A stretch of 32,277 bases of DNA from Bacteroidales bacterium (lineage in GTDB: Bacteria > Bacteroidota > Bacteroidia > Bacteroidales > P3). Below are positions 7,954 through 15,747 of this stretch, piece after piece; the stretch's first letter is position 1; every line of letters begins with the position of its first letter. Under the pieces are notes generated by a model. The model was not told the DNA's origin and ran no database searches. It saw only the letters and a program-made list of their open reading frames with translations. Both the position numbers and the translations under genes were made by a program. The stretch spans positions 1-32,277 of the forward strand of contig JAKSMP010000027.1 in the NCBI GenBank assembly GCA_024400505.1. The letters run 5' to 3'.

Positions 7954-8826
7954 CTATACATCTGGGGTTGCTGCCCTCATACTTGCGATTGATATCTGTG
8001 GGGCAAAGTATTGTAAAACATTTTTGACTCGACTCATTTTGTTGACATAAAACGGAGTCATTGTTTCGGGATTGTGCCGCCTAGGAGCAGGCAAGGTGCA
8101 TACTAGCATCAGCGCCTCCTCATCGGTGAGTTGCTCCACTCCGTGGTGGAAATAATGTTTGCTAGCAGCTTGAAAGCCAAAGATGCCCTGCCCTAGTTCG
8201 ACCACATTGATGTAGCTCTCCATGATGCGTTTTTTGCCCCACAGCCACACCAACAAAGCAGTATAATGGATCTCCACCACTTTGCGCCATACCTGCCGGT
8301 TGAAAGGCAGGAACAGATTCTTGGCCAACTGCTGACTCACCGAGCTGGCACCCGACAAAGTATCGCCTTTACGATTACGATAATAAGAACCCATTATATA
8401 TCTAGCCTTGAATCCTCTATCCAACATAAAACACCCACCAGCCTCGCTCACATCTACGAGCGTAATCAGATTGGGTGAGACTTTCTCAATCGACACACTT
8501 TCCCACTCTACTCGAGGTTCTGCCCCTGTGGTTTGGCGGCACTGGCGACGATATTTGCGAATATAGGGAGTGGAATACAATTTCTGGGGAGGAACATGTC
8601 TTCGAACATATAGCACATGAAATACCGTGACAAGCCAAAGTCCCACTAATATTCCCTCTAAAATCATACCCACTGTGCCCAGCAGATACATCACCCACAA
8701 CTGAGCTAGGAGCACAGCCACCTCCAAAGTGACACGAAACACCTTAACCCACTTGGGCAATCTAAACCATGGATCTAAGAGGTGAAAGGCACCTTTCAAA
8801 GCAGAAAAAAACATGCGTTTCGTCAT
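7954..8826 (-). CDS. Divergent GT51 glycosyltransferase-like membrane protein (degenerate motifs)
   Basis: A 290-residue protein with two hydrophobic segments near the N-terminus (about 32-50 and 52-74) and then a GT51 fold. Compared with the neighbouring GT51, motif I is altered to SEAGGCFMLDRGFK: the presumed catalytic Glu128 is kept, but the next Asp is Ala, the His is gone and one residue is inserted. Motif II reads SGASSVSQQLAKN instead of RGGSTITQQ. Motif III, KRIMESYINVVELGQGIFG, is well kept, including its Glu203. It may be a weak or specialised polymerase, or a non-catalytic partner. It has its own -7 box and is divergent from gap. Confidence 0.85.
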   Translation of the reverse strand: MTKRMFFSALKGAFHLLDPWFRLPKWVKVFRVTLEVAVLLAQLWVMYLLGTVGMILEGILVGLWLVTVFHVLYVRRHVPPQKLYSTPYIRKYRRQCRQTTGAEPRVEWESVSIEKVSPNLITLVDVSEAGGCFMLDRGFKARYIMGSYYRNRKGDTLSGASSVSQQLAKNLFLPFNRQVWRKVVEIHYTALLVWLWGKKRIMESYINVVELGQGIFGFQAASKHYFHHGVEQLTDEEALMLVCTLPAPRRHNPETMTPFYVNKMSRVKNVLQYFAPQISIASMRAATPDV

Positions 8827-8837
8827 AATTTGTTGTG

Positions 8838-8845
8838 CAAAAGTA
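8838..8845 (-). promoter_or_regulatory. -7 box (TACTTTTG) for the divergent GT51 gene
   Basis: The sequence matches TAnnTTTG on the minus strand, 12 bases from the ATG at 8826, implying a very short leader. It faces away from the gap promoter. Confidence 0.5.
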
Positions 8846-8876
8846 CATTTTTTTTTTCACATAAAGAAAAAAAGCG

Positions 8877-8884
8877 TATATTTG
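8877..8884 (+). promoter_or_regulatory. -7 box (TATATTTG) of gap
   Basis: The sequence matches TAnnTTTG exactly, 53 bases before the gap ATG. A T-tract and A-rich DNA precede it. No good -33 TTG is seen at the usual distance. Confidence 0.7.
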
Positions 8885-8937
8885 TAAGCACTATCAACAG
8901 AAGTCAAACAACATATAAAATTAAAAATCAATAAACT

Positions 8938-9948
8938 ATGGCAAAAGTTGCAATTAATGGCTTCGGCCGTATTGGCAGAATGTCCTTCCGTGCAATCATG
9001 GAGAACCACCCCGAACTTGAAGTAGTAGCAGTCAACGACCTTACCAGTGCTGAAACTCTCGCATATCTTTTCAAGTACGATTCCGTACATGACAATTTCC
9101 CCGGCGAAGTGTATGCCGAGGGCGATTGCATTGTGGTGAACGGCAAGAAAGTGAAAATTTATGCTGAGCGCGATCCCCAGAACCTTCCTTGGGGCGAACT
9201 GGGCATCGATATCGTGATTGAGTCCACCGGTCTTTTCAAGAAAAGAGATCAGATGATGAAACACATCAACGCTGGTGCAAAAAAGGTTATCCTCACTGTG
9301 CCCGCTGGCAAGGCTGACGACGTGGATGCAACCATCGTAATGGGCGTGAACGACAACACTCTCACTAAAGACATGCAGCTCGTATCCAACGCTAGCTGCA
9401 CCACCAACTGCTTGGCTCCCATGGCTAAGGTGCTGAACGACAAGTTTGGTATCAAGCGCGGTTTGATGAACACCATTCACTCTTATACCAACGACCAAAA
9501 AATCCTCGACCAGCCTCACAGCGACCTCCGTCGTGCTCGTGCTGCTGCCGTCAGCATCATCCCCACTTCCAGCGGTGCAGCTAAGGCTGTAGGCCTGGTT
9601 ATCCCCGAAATGATGGGCAAACTCGATGGTTTTGCTATGCGCGTACCCACTCCCGATGGTTCCGTGGTTGACCTCACCGCCGAGCTCAACTGCAATGTCA
9701 CCAAGGAAGAGGTGAACGCAGCCATCAAAGAAGCTGCAGAAGGCCCCATGAAAGGTGTCCTCCAGTATGTTACCGATCCTATTGTCAGCATCGACATCAT
9801 CGACAACACCCACTCTTCCATCTTCGACAGCCTGCTCACCCAGGTGATGGACGGCAACATGGTGAAGGTGATCAGCTGGTACGACAACGAGAAAGGCTAC
9901 AGCACCCGCGTGAGCGACCTTGCTGCCAAACTGGCCACTCTTCTCTAA
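8938..9948 (+). CDS. gap: Glyceraldehyde-3-phosphate dehydrogenase, type I
   Basis: A 336-residue GAPDH that oxidises glyceraldehyde-3-phosphate with NAD and phosphate in glycolysis. The Rossmann motif is GFGRIGRMSFR (residues 8-18). The nucleophile is Cys154 in SNASCTTNCLAP. Further family motifs are TVPAGKADD, SYTNDQ, RRARAAA and WYDNEKGYS. AVNDLTS, with Asp at the adenine-ribose position, suggests NAD rather than NADP. Full length for the family. It is a single-gene unit with its own -7 box and a strong terminator. The codon choice is that of a highly expressed gene. Confidence 0.98.
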   Translation: MAKVAINGFGRIGRMSFRAIMENHPELEVVAVNDLTSAETLAYLFKYDSVHDNFPGEVYAEGDCIVVNGKKVKIYAERDPQNLPWGELGIDIVIESTGLFKKRDQMMKHINAGAKKVILTVPAGKADDVDATIVMGVNDNTLTKDMQLVSNASCTTNCLAPMAKVLNDKFGIKRGLMNTIHSYTNDQKILDQPHSDLRRARAAAVSIIPTSSGAAKAVGLVIPEMMGKLDGFAMRVPTPDGSVVDLTAELNCNVTKEEVNAAIKEAAEGPMKGVLQYVTDPIVSIDIIDNTHSSIFDSLLTQVMDGNMVKVISWYDNEKGYSTRVSDLAAKLATLL

Positions 9949-9980
9949 TCCTACTCAGAAAGGTTTTTGTTTTCACTGAT

Positions 9981-10006
9981 AGAGGTGTGGCTTGTGCCAC
10001 ACCTCT
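9981..10006 (+). terminator. Rho-independent terminator of gap
   Basis: A perfect 11-bp stem (9981-9991 with 9996-10006) has loop TTGT and is followed by TATATTTAT. Confidence 0.9.
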
Positions 10007-10033
10007 TATATTTATCCTAAGTCTATATAATTA

Positions 10034-10906
10034 ATGAAGCATTTTTTCCTCCACATTTCAGCATTACTGCTGTTCACCCTTGTTGCTTGTCAAGGGGGCA
10101 ACAATACACAATCCACAACCACTTCCTTTATCGACGATTATGGGCGCACCGTGCAAGTGCCCTCCTCCCCTACTCGCATCGTGAGCGTTTCACCTGCAGC
10201 CACCGAGATTATCTTTGCCCTGGGAGGAGAACAACTCTTGGTTGGTCGCACAGACTTCTGCAACTATCCACCCGAAGCTTCGTCCATTGAGAGCATCGGT
10301 GGTATCACCAACCTCAATATCGAGAAAGTGGCCTCACTCAAACCCGACCTAATCATCACCGCATCAATGGTATCGGAACAAACGGTGTCCACTCTCCAAA
10401 AGCTAGGCATCCCCGTAGTGAGCGTGCTGGAGAAGGAACACCTCGAAGACCTCTATGCCAACATTGAGCGCATTGGCCAACTCATTGGCAAACCTCAAGC
10501 AGCCGACAGCCTCAACCAAGCACTACAGCAACAAATGGGCAATCTGCACAAGCCAACCGCAGACCCTGTGCCCAGCATCTATTACGTTATAGGCTTTGGA
10601 TCAGGCGGAAATTACACCGCCGGAGGCAACACTTTCATCAACGAATTGCTGACCTATGCCGGTGCACGCAATATTGCAGCCGACATCCAAGGATGGAACT
10701 ATAGCTTGGAAGCACTTATGGCTGCAGATCCCGACTACGTGATTGTGCGACAAGAGGACTCTGCATCTTTCTGTCAGACTCGCCCTTATAACAACCTCAC
10801 TGCAGTAAAACAGGGGCAGGTCATTGCTCTGCCTGCTGGCTTGCTGGATTTACAAGCCCCCAGAAATATCAAAGCCATTCAAATCATCAGCAAAGCAATA
10901 AAATAA
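10034..10906 (+). CDS. Lipoprotein substrate-binding protein of an ABC transporter (BtuF/FhuD-like)
   Basis: A 290-residue periplasmic-binding-protein lipoprotein. The signal peptide ends in the lipobox LVAC with Cys19. The domain is the two-lobed helical-backbone type (about residues 35-285): TRIVSVSPAATEIIFALGG opens lobe 1, followed by VGRTDFCNYPP, LKPDLIITASMVSEQTV and GIPVVSV. The second lobe contains FGSGGNYTAGGNTFINELL and ADPDYVIVRQED. Relatives bind cobalamin or ferric siderophores; the ligand cannot be assigned here. The permease and ATPase genes usually next to it are absent, so it would have to work with a transporter encoded elsewhere. Confidence 0.9.
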   Translation: MKHFFLHISALLLFTLVACQGGNNTQSTTTSFIDDYGRTVQVPSSPTRIVSVSPAATEIIFALGGEQLLVGRTDFCNYPPEASSIESIGGITNLNIEKVASLKPDLIITASMVSEQTVSTLQKLGIPVVSVLEKEHLEDLYANIERIGQLIGKPQAADSLNQALQQQMGNLHKPTADPVPSIYYVIGFGSGGNYTAGGNTFINELLTYAGARNIAADIQGWNYSLEALMAADPDYVIVRQEDSASFCQTRPYNNLTAVKQGQVIALPAGLLDLQAPRNIKAIQIISKAIK

Positions 10907-10935
10907 TTCACCTTCAACTAATAAATTAAGATTTA

Positions 10936-10976
10936 CAGCCTCTCGGAGACAATTGACAAATTAGTCCGAGAGGCTG
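10936..10976 (+). terminator. Rho-independent terminator of the BtuF-like gene
   Basis: A perfect 12-bp stem (10936-10947 with 10965-10976) with a 17-nt loop is followed by TATTGTATT. The T run is weak but the stem is strong. Confidence 0.75.
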
Positions 10977-11017
10977 TATTGTATTCTCAATCTAAAGAAG
11001 GAACAAGTGTATAATAA

Positions 11018-11108
11018 TTTTGGGTAGGGGTAGCGACAATTTTTGGGTGGGGGTAAAAAACATTTTTGGGTAGGGGTAAAATAGATTTATGGGTAGGGTA
11101 AAAAATGA
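11018..11108 (+). repeat. Four-copy 23-bp G-rich direct-repeat array (TTTTGGGTAGGGGTAAAA-type)
   Basis: Four units begin at 11018, 11041, 11064 and 11087, a spacing of exactly 23 bp. Each has the core TGGGTAGGGG or a one- or two-base variant followed by an A-rich tail. Eight runs of three or more G lie on the plus strand. The array sits between the converging terminators of the BtuF-like gene and the S41 protease gene. The same unit, inverted, forms a second array at the right end of the window. The overlapping minus-strand ORF is only a by-product: 23 is not a multiple of 3. Confidence 0.9.
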
Positions 11109-11145
11109 AGAAACATAGCACAAAAAATAGTCAAACGTAATCAAA

Positions 11146-11172
11146 AAGCGGAATCCGCAATGGATTCCGCTT
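11146..11172 (-). terminator. Rho-independent terminator of the S41 protease gene
   Basis: A perfect 11-bp stem (11146-11156 with 11162-11172) has a 5-nt loop. Read on the minus strand it ends in CTTTTTGATT, a good T tract, 23 bases after the stop codon. Confidence 0.88.
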
Positions 11173-11194
11173 CTATTTTGCTGCAATTATTATA

Positions 11195-12529
11195 TCAATT
11201 GCTTCCGGCAGTACTAAGAATACGGCCATTTTTGATGTAATAGATGGCGTTCTCTAGTTGGATATCCTTGCCATCATCGAACAGACGACTACGATTGTAG
11301 CGAATTTCGTAATCGGGCTGAACACCCACACCCTCTACAGGATTATGATCCTTGTCAACCATGTGGAATGTGCTGGTGTAGATATAATATGCAAAAATAT
11401 CTTTATAGCGGTAAATCTCAGCACCATACTTCATAAAATCCTGGTCGCCCATGCAGCCACTGAAGAAAATATCGTGCATATACTCCGAATTAGGCTGCAG
11501 CGCACCAATAGCACCATAGGTGCGTTCGCCGATAAAAGTACCATTGGGCAGATTCTTGATGAGCATGGTGGCTAGTTCGGCACAACTCACCGAGTTGATA
11601 TCGGCCAATACCACAATCGGTTTCTCTGTTTTAATACGAGCAGAGGGTGCATAAATATTATACTCAGCCCACGGCGCATAATCCAAGCGACCAAATCCAT
11701 CTTTCACACGAGTATATCCCACAAGGTTAGTTCCTTGGGAAAGAGATGCAATATAGGGTGAGAGATCACCAGTATTACCACCGCCATTGCCACGAAGATC
11801 CATGATGATACCCACTACGGAATCATTGTTGGCATACGAAGCTTGTGAATTAATACCCTCCCAATAACGTGGGCCATAAAAAGCCTTGAGGGCTGCCTGT
11901 GCCGAAACGCCATTGGGGATGGCAGAATGATAGGTGGCAATATCGTTGAGATAGAAATTAGTGAAACGAAAATAGGCAATCAATTCACCACTCTTCTTGC
12001 CCTTGATAAGGGCGAAATAGGTGCCAGGGATAGTAACTTCGCCATAGTCATCGCCTTCATAGCCTATGAACTTGATAAGATCTTTGCGTTTTTTGAGATG
12101 ATCAATTTCTTTCTCCAACTCAGCTCGAGCAGAAGTAGTATGCATATAGTCGTTTTGGCCAGGATTCACATAAGCAGCAAAACGACCCTTGGGCGAATAG
12201 AACATACCCATAAGATGATGATCGAGTAGGCCTTCGAACAGACCTGCATAAGCAGCCTGATACTCGTATTCGGATACAGGATGATTAGCTGGGCGGGAAT
12301 CGAACTCGGCAAAAATAGGCTGGAATTGCTCGTATCGAGCGTCCCAATCAACGGTATCGGCACCCCAAAACACATAACCCTGGTCCATGCCATGCCAAAC
12401 GGTTTCGAATTGCTGGAGGAAGGATTTGGCTATACGATGGTTGGGGTTGGGGAAATCAGAAACAGTGGATTCTTTTCGGCAAGAAACGAGTGTAAAAACA
12501 ACCAAGAGGAGAATGATTATTTTGCGCAT
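11195..12529 (-). CDS. S41-family (C-terminal processing/tricorn-core-like) peptidase lipoprotein
   Basis: A 444-residue lipoprotein: MRKIIILLLVVFTLVSC, lipobox with Cys17. The peptidase core spans about residues 190-390. It shows VVGIIMDLRGNGGG, the S41 substrate-binding strand, and VVLADINSVSCAELAT, where Ser315 is the probable nucleophile and the Glu after CA is conserved. GERTYGAIG follows. No PDZ domain is obvious between the N-terminal helical part (about 30-115) and the core. The ATG at 12529 is chosen because it starts the signal peptide. It follows the beta-barrel gene by about 50 bases, so the two may be co-expressed and may act together at the outer membrane. The substrate is unknown. 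Confidence 0.9.
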   Translation of the reverse strand: MRKIIILLLVVFTLVSCRKESTVSDFPNPNHRIAKSFLQQFETVWHGMDQGYVFWGADTVDWDARYEQFQPIFAEFDSRPANHPVSEYEYQAAYAGLFEGLLDHHLMGMFYSPKGRFAAYVNPGQNDYMHTTSARAELEKEIDHLKKRKDLIKFIGYEGDDYGEVTIPGTYFALIKGKKSGELIAYFRFTNFYLNDIATYHSAIPNGVSAQAALKAFYGPRYWEGINSQASYANNDSVVGIIMDLRGNGGGNTGDLSPYIASLSQGTNLVGYTRVKDGFGRLDYAPWAEYNIYAPSARIKTEKPIVVLADINSVSCAELATMLIKNLPNGTFIGERTYGAIGALQPNSEYMHDIFFSGCMGDQDFMKYGAEIYRYKDIFAYYIYTSTFHMVDKDHNPVEGVGVQPDYEIRYNRSRLFDDGKDIQLENAIYYIKNGRILSTAGSN

Positions 12530-12579
12530 AAGAATTATTGATTGTAGATTAGCTTTCGCCAACAATTATTTACTATTTA

Positions 12580-13302
12580 TTACATCCAATAGCTGATACC
12601 GCCTTGGATTACAAAGGTGGTATTGTAACGAGGATTGAGGTTGGTCATATAAGGTTTCTGTATATCCTGCAAACCATAGTACCAACGAACTTCGGCACCC
12701 AACTCAAGCGAGTGGAAAAGCATACAACTGAGGCCTGCGCCATAGGTAAGACCCATGTCCAATCGGTTGTCGCGTGTTTGTGATTCTGTAGTGGAGAAAT
12801 CAACGTCCTCATCAAAAGTCGGATAGCCAAAAACGCCTTCTGTCAAACCTTTGTGGTGGCTTTGAAGCCAATAGCCCACATATCCACCACCAAAAAGGTG
12901 CAGCCGTACCACATTGCCCACATTGAGCATAGCTACCAAAGGAATGTTGATATACTGATTGGTAACAGAATCATAGAAATCAATATTAATAATGGACGGC
13001 TTGTGGGTGCGGTTGTAATTCTTTTGCACCATTGCCACATCCATTCTGAGCGAAAGCCACTTGACAGGAGTGTAGCCCAATTGTAAGCCATAGGTGCTAC
13101 CTGGAGCGTATTTATCGAACTTATAGTCCACCATATAAGACATATCTACTATATGGTAATTGCGGTCAATACCGCCTAAGAGGCCTACAGAAAAATGCTT
13201 AGTGTGGTTGGGTTTTACTACCACCTCGGCAGGATTGATTTGGGCATGGCAGCACCCAAGTGCTACCAGCAAAAAAAGAGTGAGGACAAATTGTTTCTTC
13301 AT
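12580..13302 (-). CDS. PorT-like outer-membrane beta-barrel protein
   Basis: About 240 residues, starting MKKQFVLTLFLLVALGCCHAQ, a signal peptide probably cleaved after HAQ. The rest alternates short amphipathic strands with polar turns (FSVGLLGGID, YGLQLGYTPVKWLSLRMDVAMV, VRLHLFGGGYVGYWLQS, LGAEVRWYYG) and ends with the strand FVIQGGISYWM. This matches Bacteroidota outer-membrane proteins of the PF13568 type. A start three codons upstream (13311) is also possible. No promoter box was found in the 56 bases between it and pruA, which hold the pruA terminator, so expression may depend on read-through or on a promoter I could not see. Function is unknown. Confidence 0.85.
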   Translation of the reverse strand: MKKQFVLTLFLLVALGCCHAQINPAEVVVKPNHTKHFSVGLLGGIDRNYHIVDMSYMVDYKFDKYAPGSTYGLQLGYTPVKWLSLRMDVAMVQKNYNRTHKPSIINIDFYDSVTNQYINIPLVAMLNVGNVVRLHLFGGGYVGYWLQSHHKGLTEGVFGYPTFDEDVDFSTTESQTRDNRLDMGLTYGAGLSCMLFHSLELGAEVRWYYGLQDIQKPYMTNLNPRYNTTFVIQGGISYWM

Positions 13303-13317
13303 TGATGTCAATCAAAA

Positions 13318-13342
13318 GGCGCCGAGGGATGGGCTCGGCGCC
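13318..13342 (-). terminator. Rho-independent terminator of pruA
   Basis: A 9-bp perfect GC-rich stem (13318-13326 with 13334-13342) has a 7-nt loop. On the minus strand it ends in GCCTTTTGATT. Confidence 0.9.
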
Positions 13343-13367
13343 ATTTATATTTTTATGTAAGGAGTAA

Positions 13368-15002
13368 TTACTCTGCGTCGCTAATGAAGGGATATTTATA
13401 GTCATGTGCAGCATCAAAGGTTTCTTTGATGGCTTGAGGGCTAGTCCAACGAATGAGGTTGAGGTAGGAGCCTGCCTTGTCGTTAGTGCCGCTGGATCGA
13501 GCGCCACCAAAAGGCTGCTGGCCAACCACAGCACCAGTAGGCTTATCATTATAGTAAATGTTGCCAGCGGCATACTTGAGGATGTCTGCACCTAAGCGCA
13601 ATGCCTTGCGGTCATCGGCGAAGATGGCACCAGTAAGAGCATAGGGAGAAGTCTCATCGCAGAGATGGAGGGTTTCCTCATACTTATCGTCATCATAAAC
13701 AAAGACGGTGATAACAGGACCAAAGATCTCTTCGCACATAGATTTGAACTTAGGCGTTTTAGCCAAAATAACAGTAGGCTCGATAAACCAACCTTGACTC
13801 TTATCGCCATGACCACCGAAAACAATTTCTGCATCGGGGCTTTCTTTGGCATACTCAATATAACGCATATTGTTGTCAAATGCAGCTTCATCAATGACAG
13901 CATTGACAAAGGCTGAGAAATCACGCACATCACCAACCTTGATTTCGGCTATCATCTTGCCAACCAACTCCTTGACTGCAGGCCACAGACTAGCAGGAAC
14001 ATAGGCACGGCTGGCTGCAGAGCACTTCTGTCCCTGGAACTCGAAAGCGCCACGGACGATAGCGGTAGCCACTTGGTCGGCAGCTGCAGAGCTGTGTGCA
14101 AAGATGAAATCCTTGCCACCAGTTTCACCCACAATCTTGGGATAAGTGCGATAGTTGGCAATGTTGTCACCAATAGATTTCCAGAAACTATTGAATGTGG
14201 CAGTGGAGCCAGTGAAATGCACACCACAAAGGTTGCGGTCAGCAAAAGCCACCTTGCCAATGAGAGAACCACTACCAGGAAGGAAGTTGACCACACCGTC
14301 GGGAAGACCTGCTTCTTTATAAATCTTCATAAGAATATAGTTGGAGAGCAGAGCGGTGGTGCTAGGTTTCCAAATGCAAACATTGCCCATCAACACTGGT
14401 GAGAGGCAAAGGTTGCTGGCGATAGAGGTGAAGTTAAAAGGAGTGATTGCAAAAACGAAACCTTCCATGGGGCGATAAGTCACATAATTGAGTGTGCCTT
14501 TATCGGAGCAGGGCTGGTCGGAATAAATCTGAGAAGCATAATAGGCGTTATAACGAAGGAAGTCAACGAGTTCACAAGCAGAGTCAATTTCGGCCTGCAT
14601 GGTGGTCTTTCCCTGTCCAAGCATGGTAGCAGCGTTGATGAGCCAACGATATTTGCCACTAATGAGGGTGGCGATTTTCATCATCACACTGGCACGGTCA
14701 ATCCAAGGGGTGTTGGCCCACTCTTCATGAGCCTTCATGGCTGCATCTATAGCCATCTGAACTTCTTTTTCACCTACTTTATGATATTTAGCAAGCACAT
14801 GATGATTCTCGGTAGGCATAACGATCTCTGCAGTGTTGTTGGTGCGCACCTCTTGGCCTCCGATGATGGCAGGGATATCAGTAACCATGTTGTAGAGTTC
14901 GTCAAGGGCTTTGCGAATTTCTTTACGCTCAGCGCTGCCAGGTTTGTAACCAAGTACAGGTTCGTTTTCGGGCTTGGGGAATGAGAAAATCATGTTATTC
15001 AT
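13368..15002 (-). CDS. pruA: L-glutamate gamma-semialdehyde dehydrogenase (1-pyrroline-5-carboxylate dehydrogenase)
   Basis: A 544-residue aldehyde dehydrogenase of the stand-alone P5C dehydrogenase type, which oxidises glutamate semialdehyde to glutamate with NAD in proline catabolism. Motifs seen: ITPFNFTSIASNL (187-199), WKPSTTALLSNYI, the glycine motif FTGSTATFNSFW (263-274), the general base Glu293 in VGETGGKDF and the nucleophile Cys327 in FQGQKCSAASR. The C-terminal QQPFGGARSSGTNDKAGS and LNLIRWTSPQAIKETF are typical of PruA. The proline dehydrogenase gene is not adjacent. It has a -7 box 110 bases upstream and a strong terminator. Confidence 0.96.
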   Translation of the reverse strand: MNNMIFSFPKPENEPVLGYKPGSAERKEIRKALDELYNMVTDIPAIIGGQEVRTNNTAEIVMPTENHHVLAKYHKVGEKEVQMAIDAAMKAHEEWANTPWIDRASVMMKIATLISGKYRWLINAATMLGQGKTTMQAEIDSACELVDFLRYNAYYASQIYSDQPCSDKGTLNYVTYRPMEGFVFAITPFNFTSIASNLCLSPVLMGNVCIWKPSTTALLSNYILMKIYKEAGLPDGVVNFLPGSGSLIGKVAFADRNLCGVHFTGSTATFNSFWKSIGDNIANYRTYPKIVGETGGKDFIFAHSSAAADQVATAIVRGAFEFQGQKCSAASRAYVPASLWPAVKELVGKMIAEIKVGDVRDFSAFVNAVIDEAAFDNNMRYIEYAKESPDAEIVFGGHGDKSQGWFIEPTVILAKTPKFKSMCEEIFGPVITVFVYDDDKYEETLHLCDETSPYALTGAIFADDRKALRLGADILKYAAGNIYYNDKPTGAVVGQQPFGGARSSGTNDKAGSYLNLIRWTSPQAIKETFDAAHDYKYPFISDAE

Positions 15003-15112
15003 ATAGCTTGTAATTAAATGAGTAAAAATAAATTCATTACTATGATGAGTTCACACTCAGCTGCATATTGCCCCATACGAGCAACCTACAGAATGGGTGG
15101 GAAATCAATTTG

Positions 15113-15120
15113 CAAAAATA
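15113..15120 (-). promoter_or_regulatory. -7 box (TATTTTTG) of pruA
   Basis: The sequence matches TAnnTTTG on the minus strand. A TTG at 15141-15139 lies 18 bases upstream, close to the expected -33 spacing. It gives an approximately 105-base leader. Confidence 0.65.
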
Positions 15121-15150
15121 CGTTTTTTTTCTAAAATGCAAAAAAAAATG

Positions 15151-15158
15151 TATTTTTG
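15151..15158 (+). promoter_or_regulatory. -7 box (TATTTTTG) of the 15197 lipoprotein gene
   Basis: The sequence matches TAnnTTTG, 38 bases before the ATG. It is divergent from and close to the pruA promoter. Confidence 0.65.
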
Positions 15159-15196
15159 CATCAATTATTATAACAAACAAATTAATCGTATATCAC

Positions 15197-15646
15197 ATGA
15201 AGAAACTAAGTATCATTATGATGTGTCTTGCCATGCTGGCCTTTGTGTCTTGTGGCAGTACGAAAAATTCCACTTCTAGCGATGCCGCTGCCAAAGCTAC
15301 CGGACGCAGCACAGCCACCGCTTTGATTGGCCTTTACAACTCCTACCGTGCCAACGGCACCATCAGCCTGAGCAATACTGTTGACCTCACTAATGCACTT
15401 GTGGTAGCCACCGGCTACACCAGCTACCGCCAAAATCAAGCCAACAGCGGTTATAAAACCTCCTTTGCTGCTGGTATGGTTGCTGCTGGTGGTGGGCTCA
15501 TCACCGCTGCGAACATCGACGGTTTGATTAATACCATGAACAATGTGACAGGATTGAATGTAAACGCCGCTACCATCAATAGCAATATCAACACCGTAAC
15601 ATCACTCATCACCCTCCTTCAGGTGCTGGGCACTGCGGCCAACTAA
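15197..15646 (+). CDS. Small Ala/Thr/Asn-rich lipoprotein of unknown function
   Basis: A 149-residue protein: signal peptide MKKLSIIMMCLAMLAFVSC with Cys19 as lipobox, then GSTKNSTSSDAAAK. The mature part (about 35-149) is rich in Ala, Thr, Asn and Gly with small-residue helical segments (ATALIGLYNSYRANG, LVVATGYTSYRQNQ, MVAAGGGLITAANIDGLI, TVTSLITLLQVLG). A first ATG at 15068 would add 43 residues ahead of the signal peptide and lies upstream of the -7 box, so it is rejected. It is a single-gene unit with its own terminator. Family not recognised. Confidence 0.88.
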   Translation: MKKLSIIMMCLAMLAFVSCGSTKNSTSSDAAAKATGRSTATALIGLYNSYRANGTISLSNTVDLTNALVVATGYTSYRQNQANSGYKTSFAAGMVAAGGGLITAANIDGLINTMNNVTGLNVNAATINSNINTVTSLITLLQVLGTAAN

Positions 15647-15670
15647 TTTTGTAGTTAGGCATTTATAAAG

Positions 15671-15701
15671 AATAGGGTCGCCTCTATGAGACGACCCTAT
15701 T
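15671..15701 (+). terminator. Rho-independent terminator between converging lipoprotein genes
   Basis: A perfect 10-bp outer stem (15671-15680 with 15692-15701) encloses a small CTC/GAG inner stem and is followed by CCTTTTTAA. It may also stop minus-strand transcripts of the META-domain gene, where the T tract is weaker. Confidence 0.85.
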
Positions 15702-15747
15702 CCTTTTTAATATTTTGTGACAGTGAACTGTGTCGTAAAGCTATACA

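Noticed and set aside
8857..9813. 318-codon minus-strand ORF
   Set aside because: It is antisense to gap; the long frame comes from the strong codon bias of a highly expressed gene.
11018..11108. CRISPR array
   Set aside because: The units are continuous 23-bp repeats without unique spacers, only four copies long, with no cas genes in the window.
10992..11186. 64-codon minus-strand ORF across the 23-bp G-rich array
   Set aside because: The repeat period is not a multiple of three, the ORF runs through the S41 gene terminator, and it has no promoter or recognisable domain.
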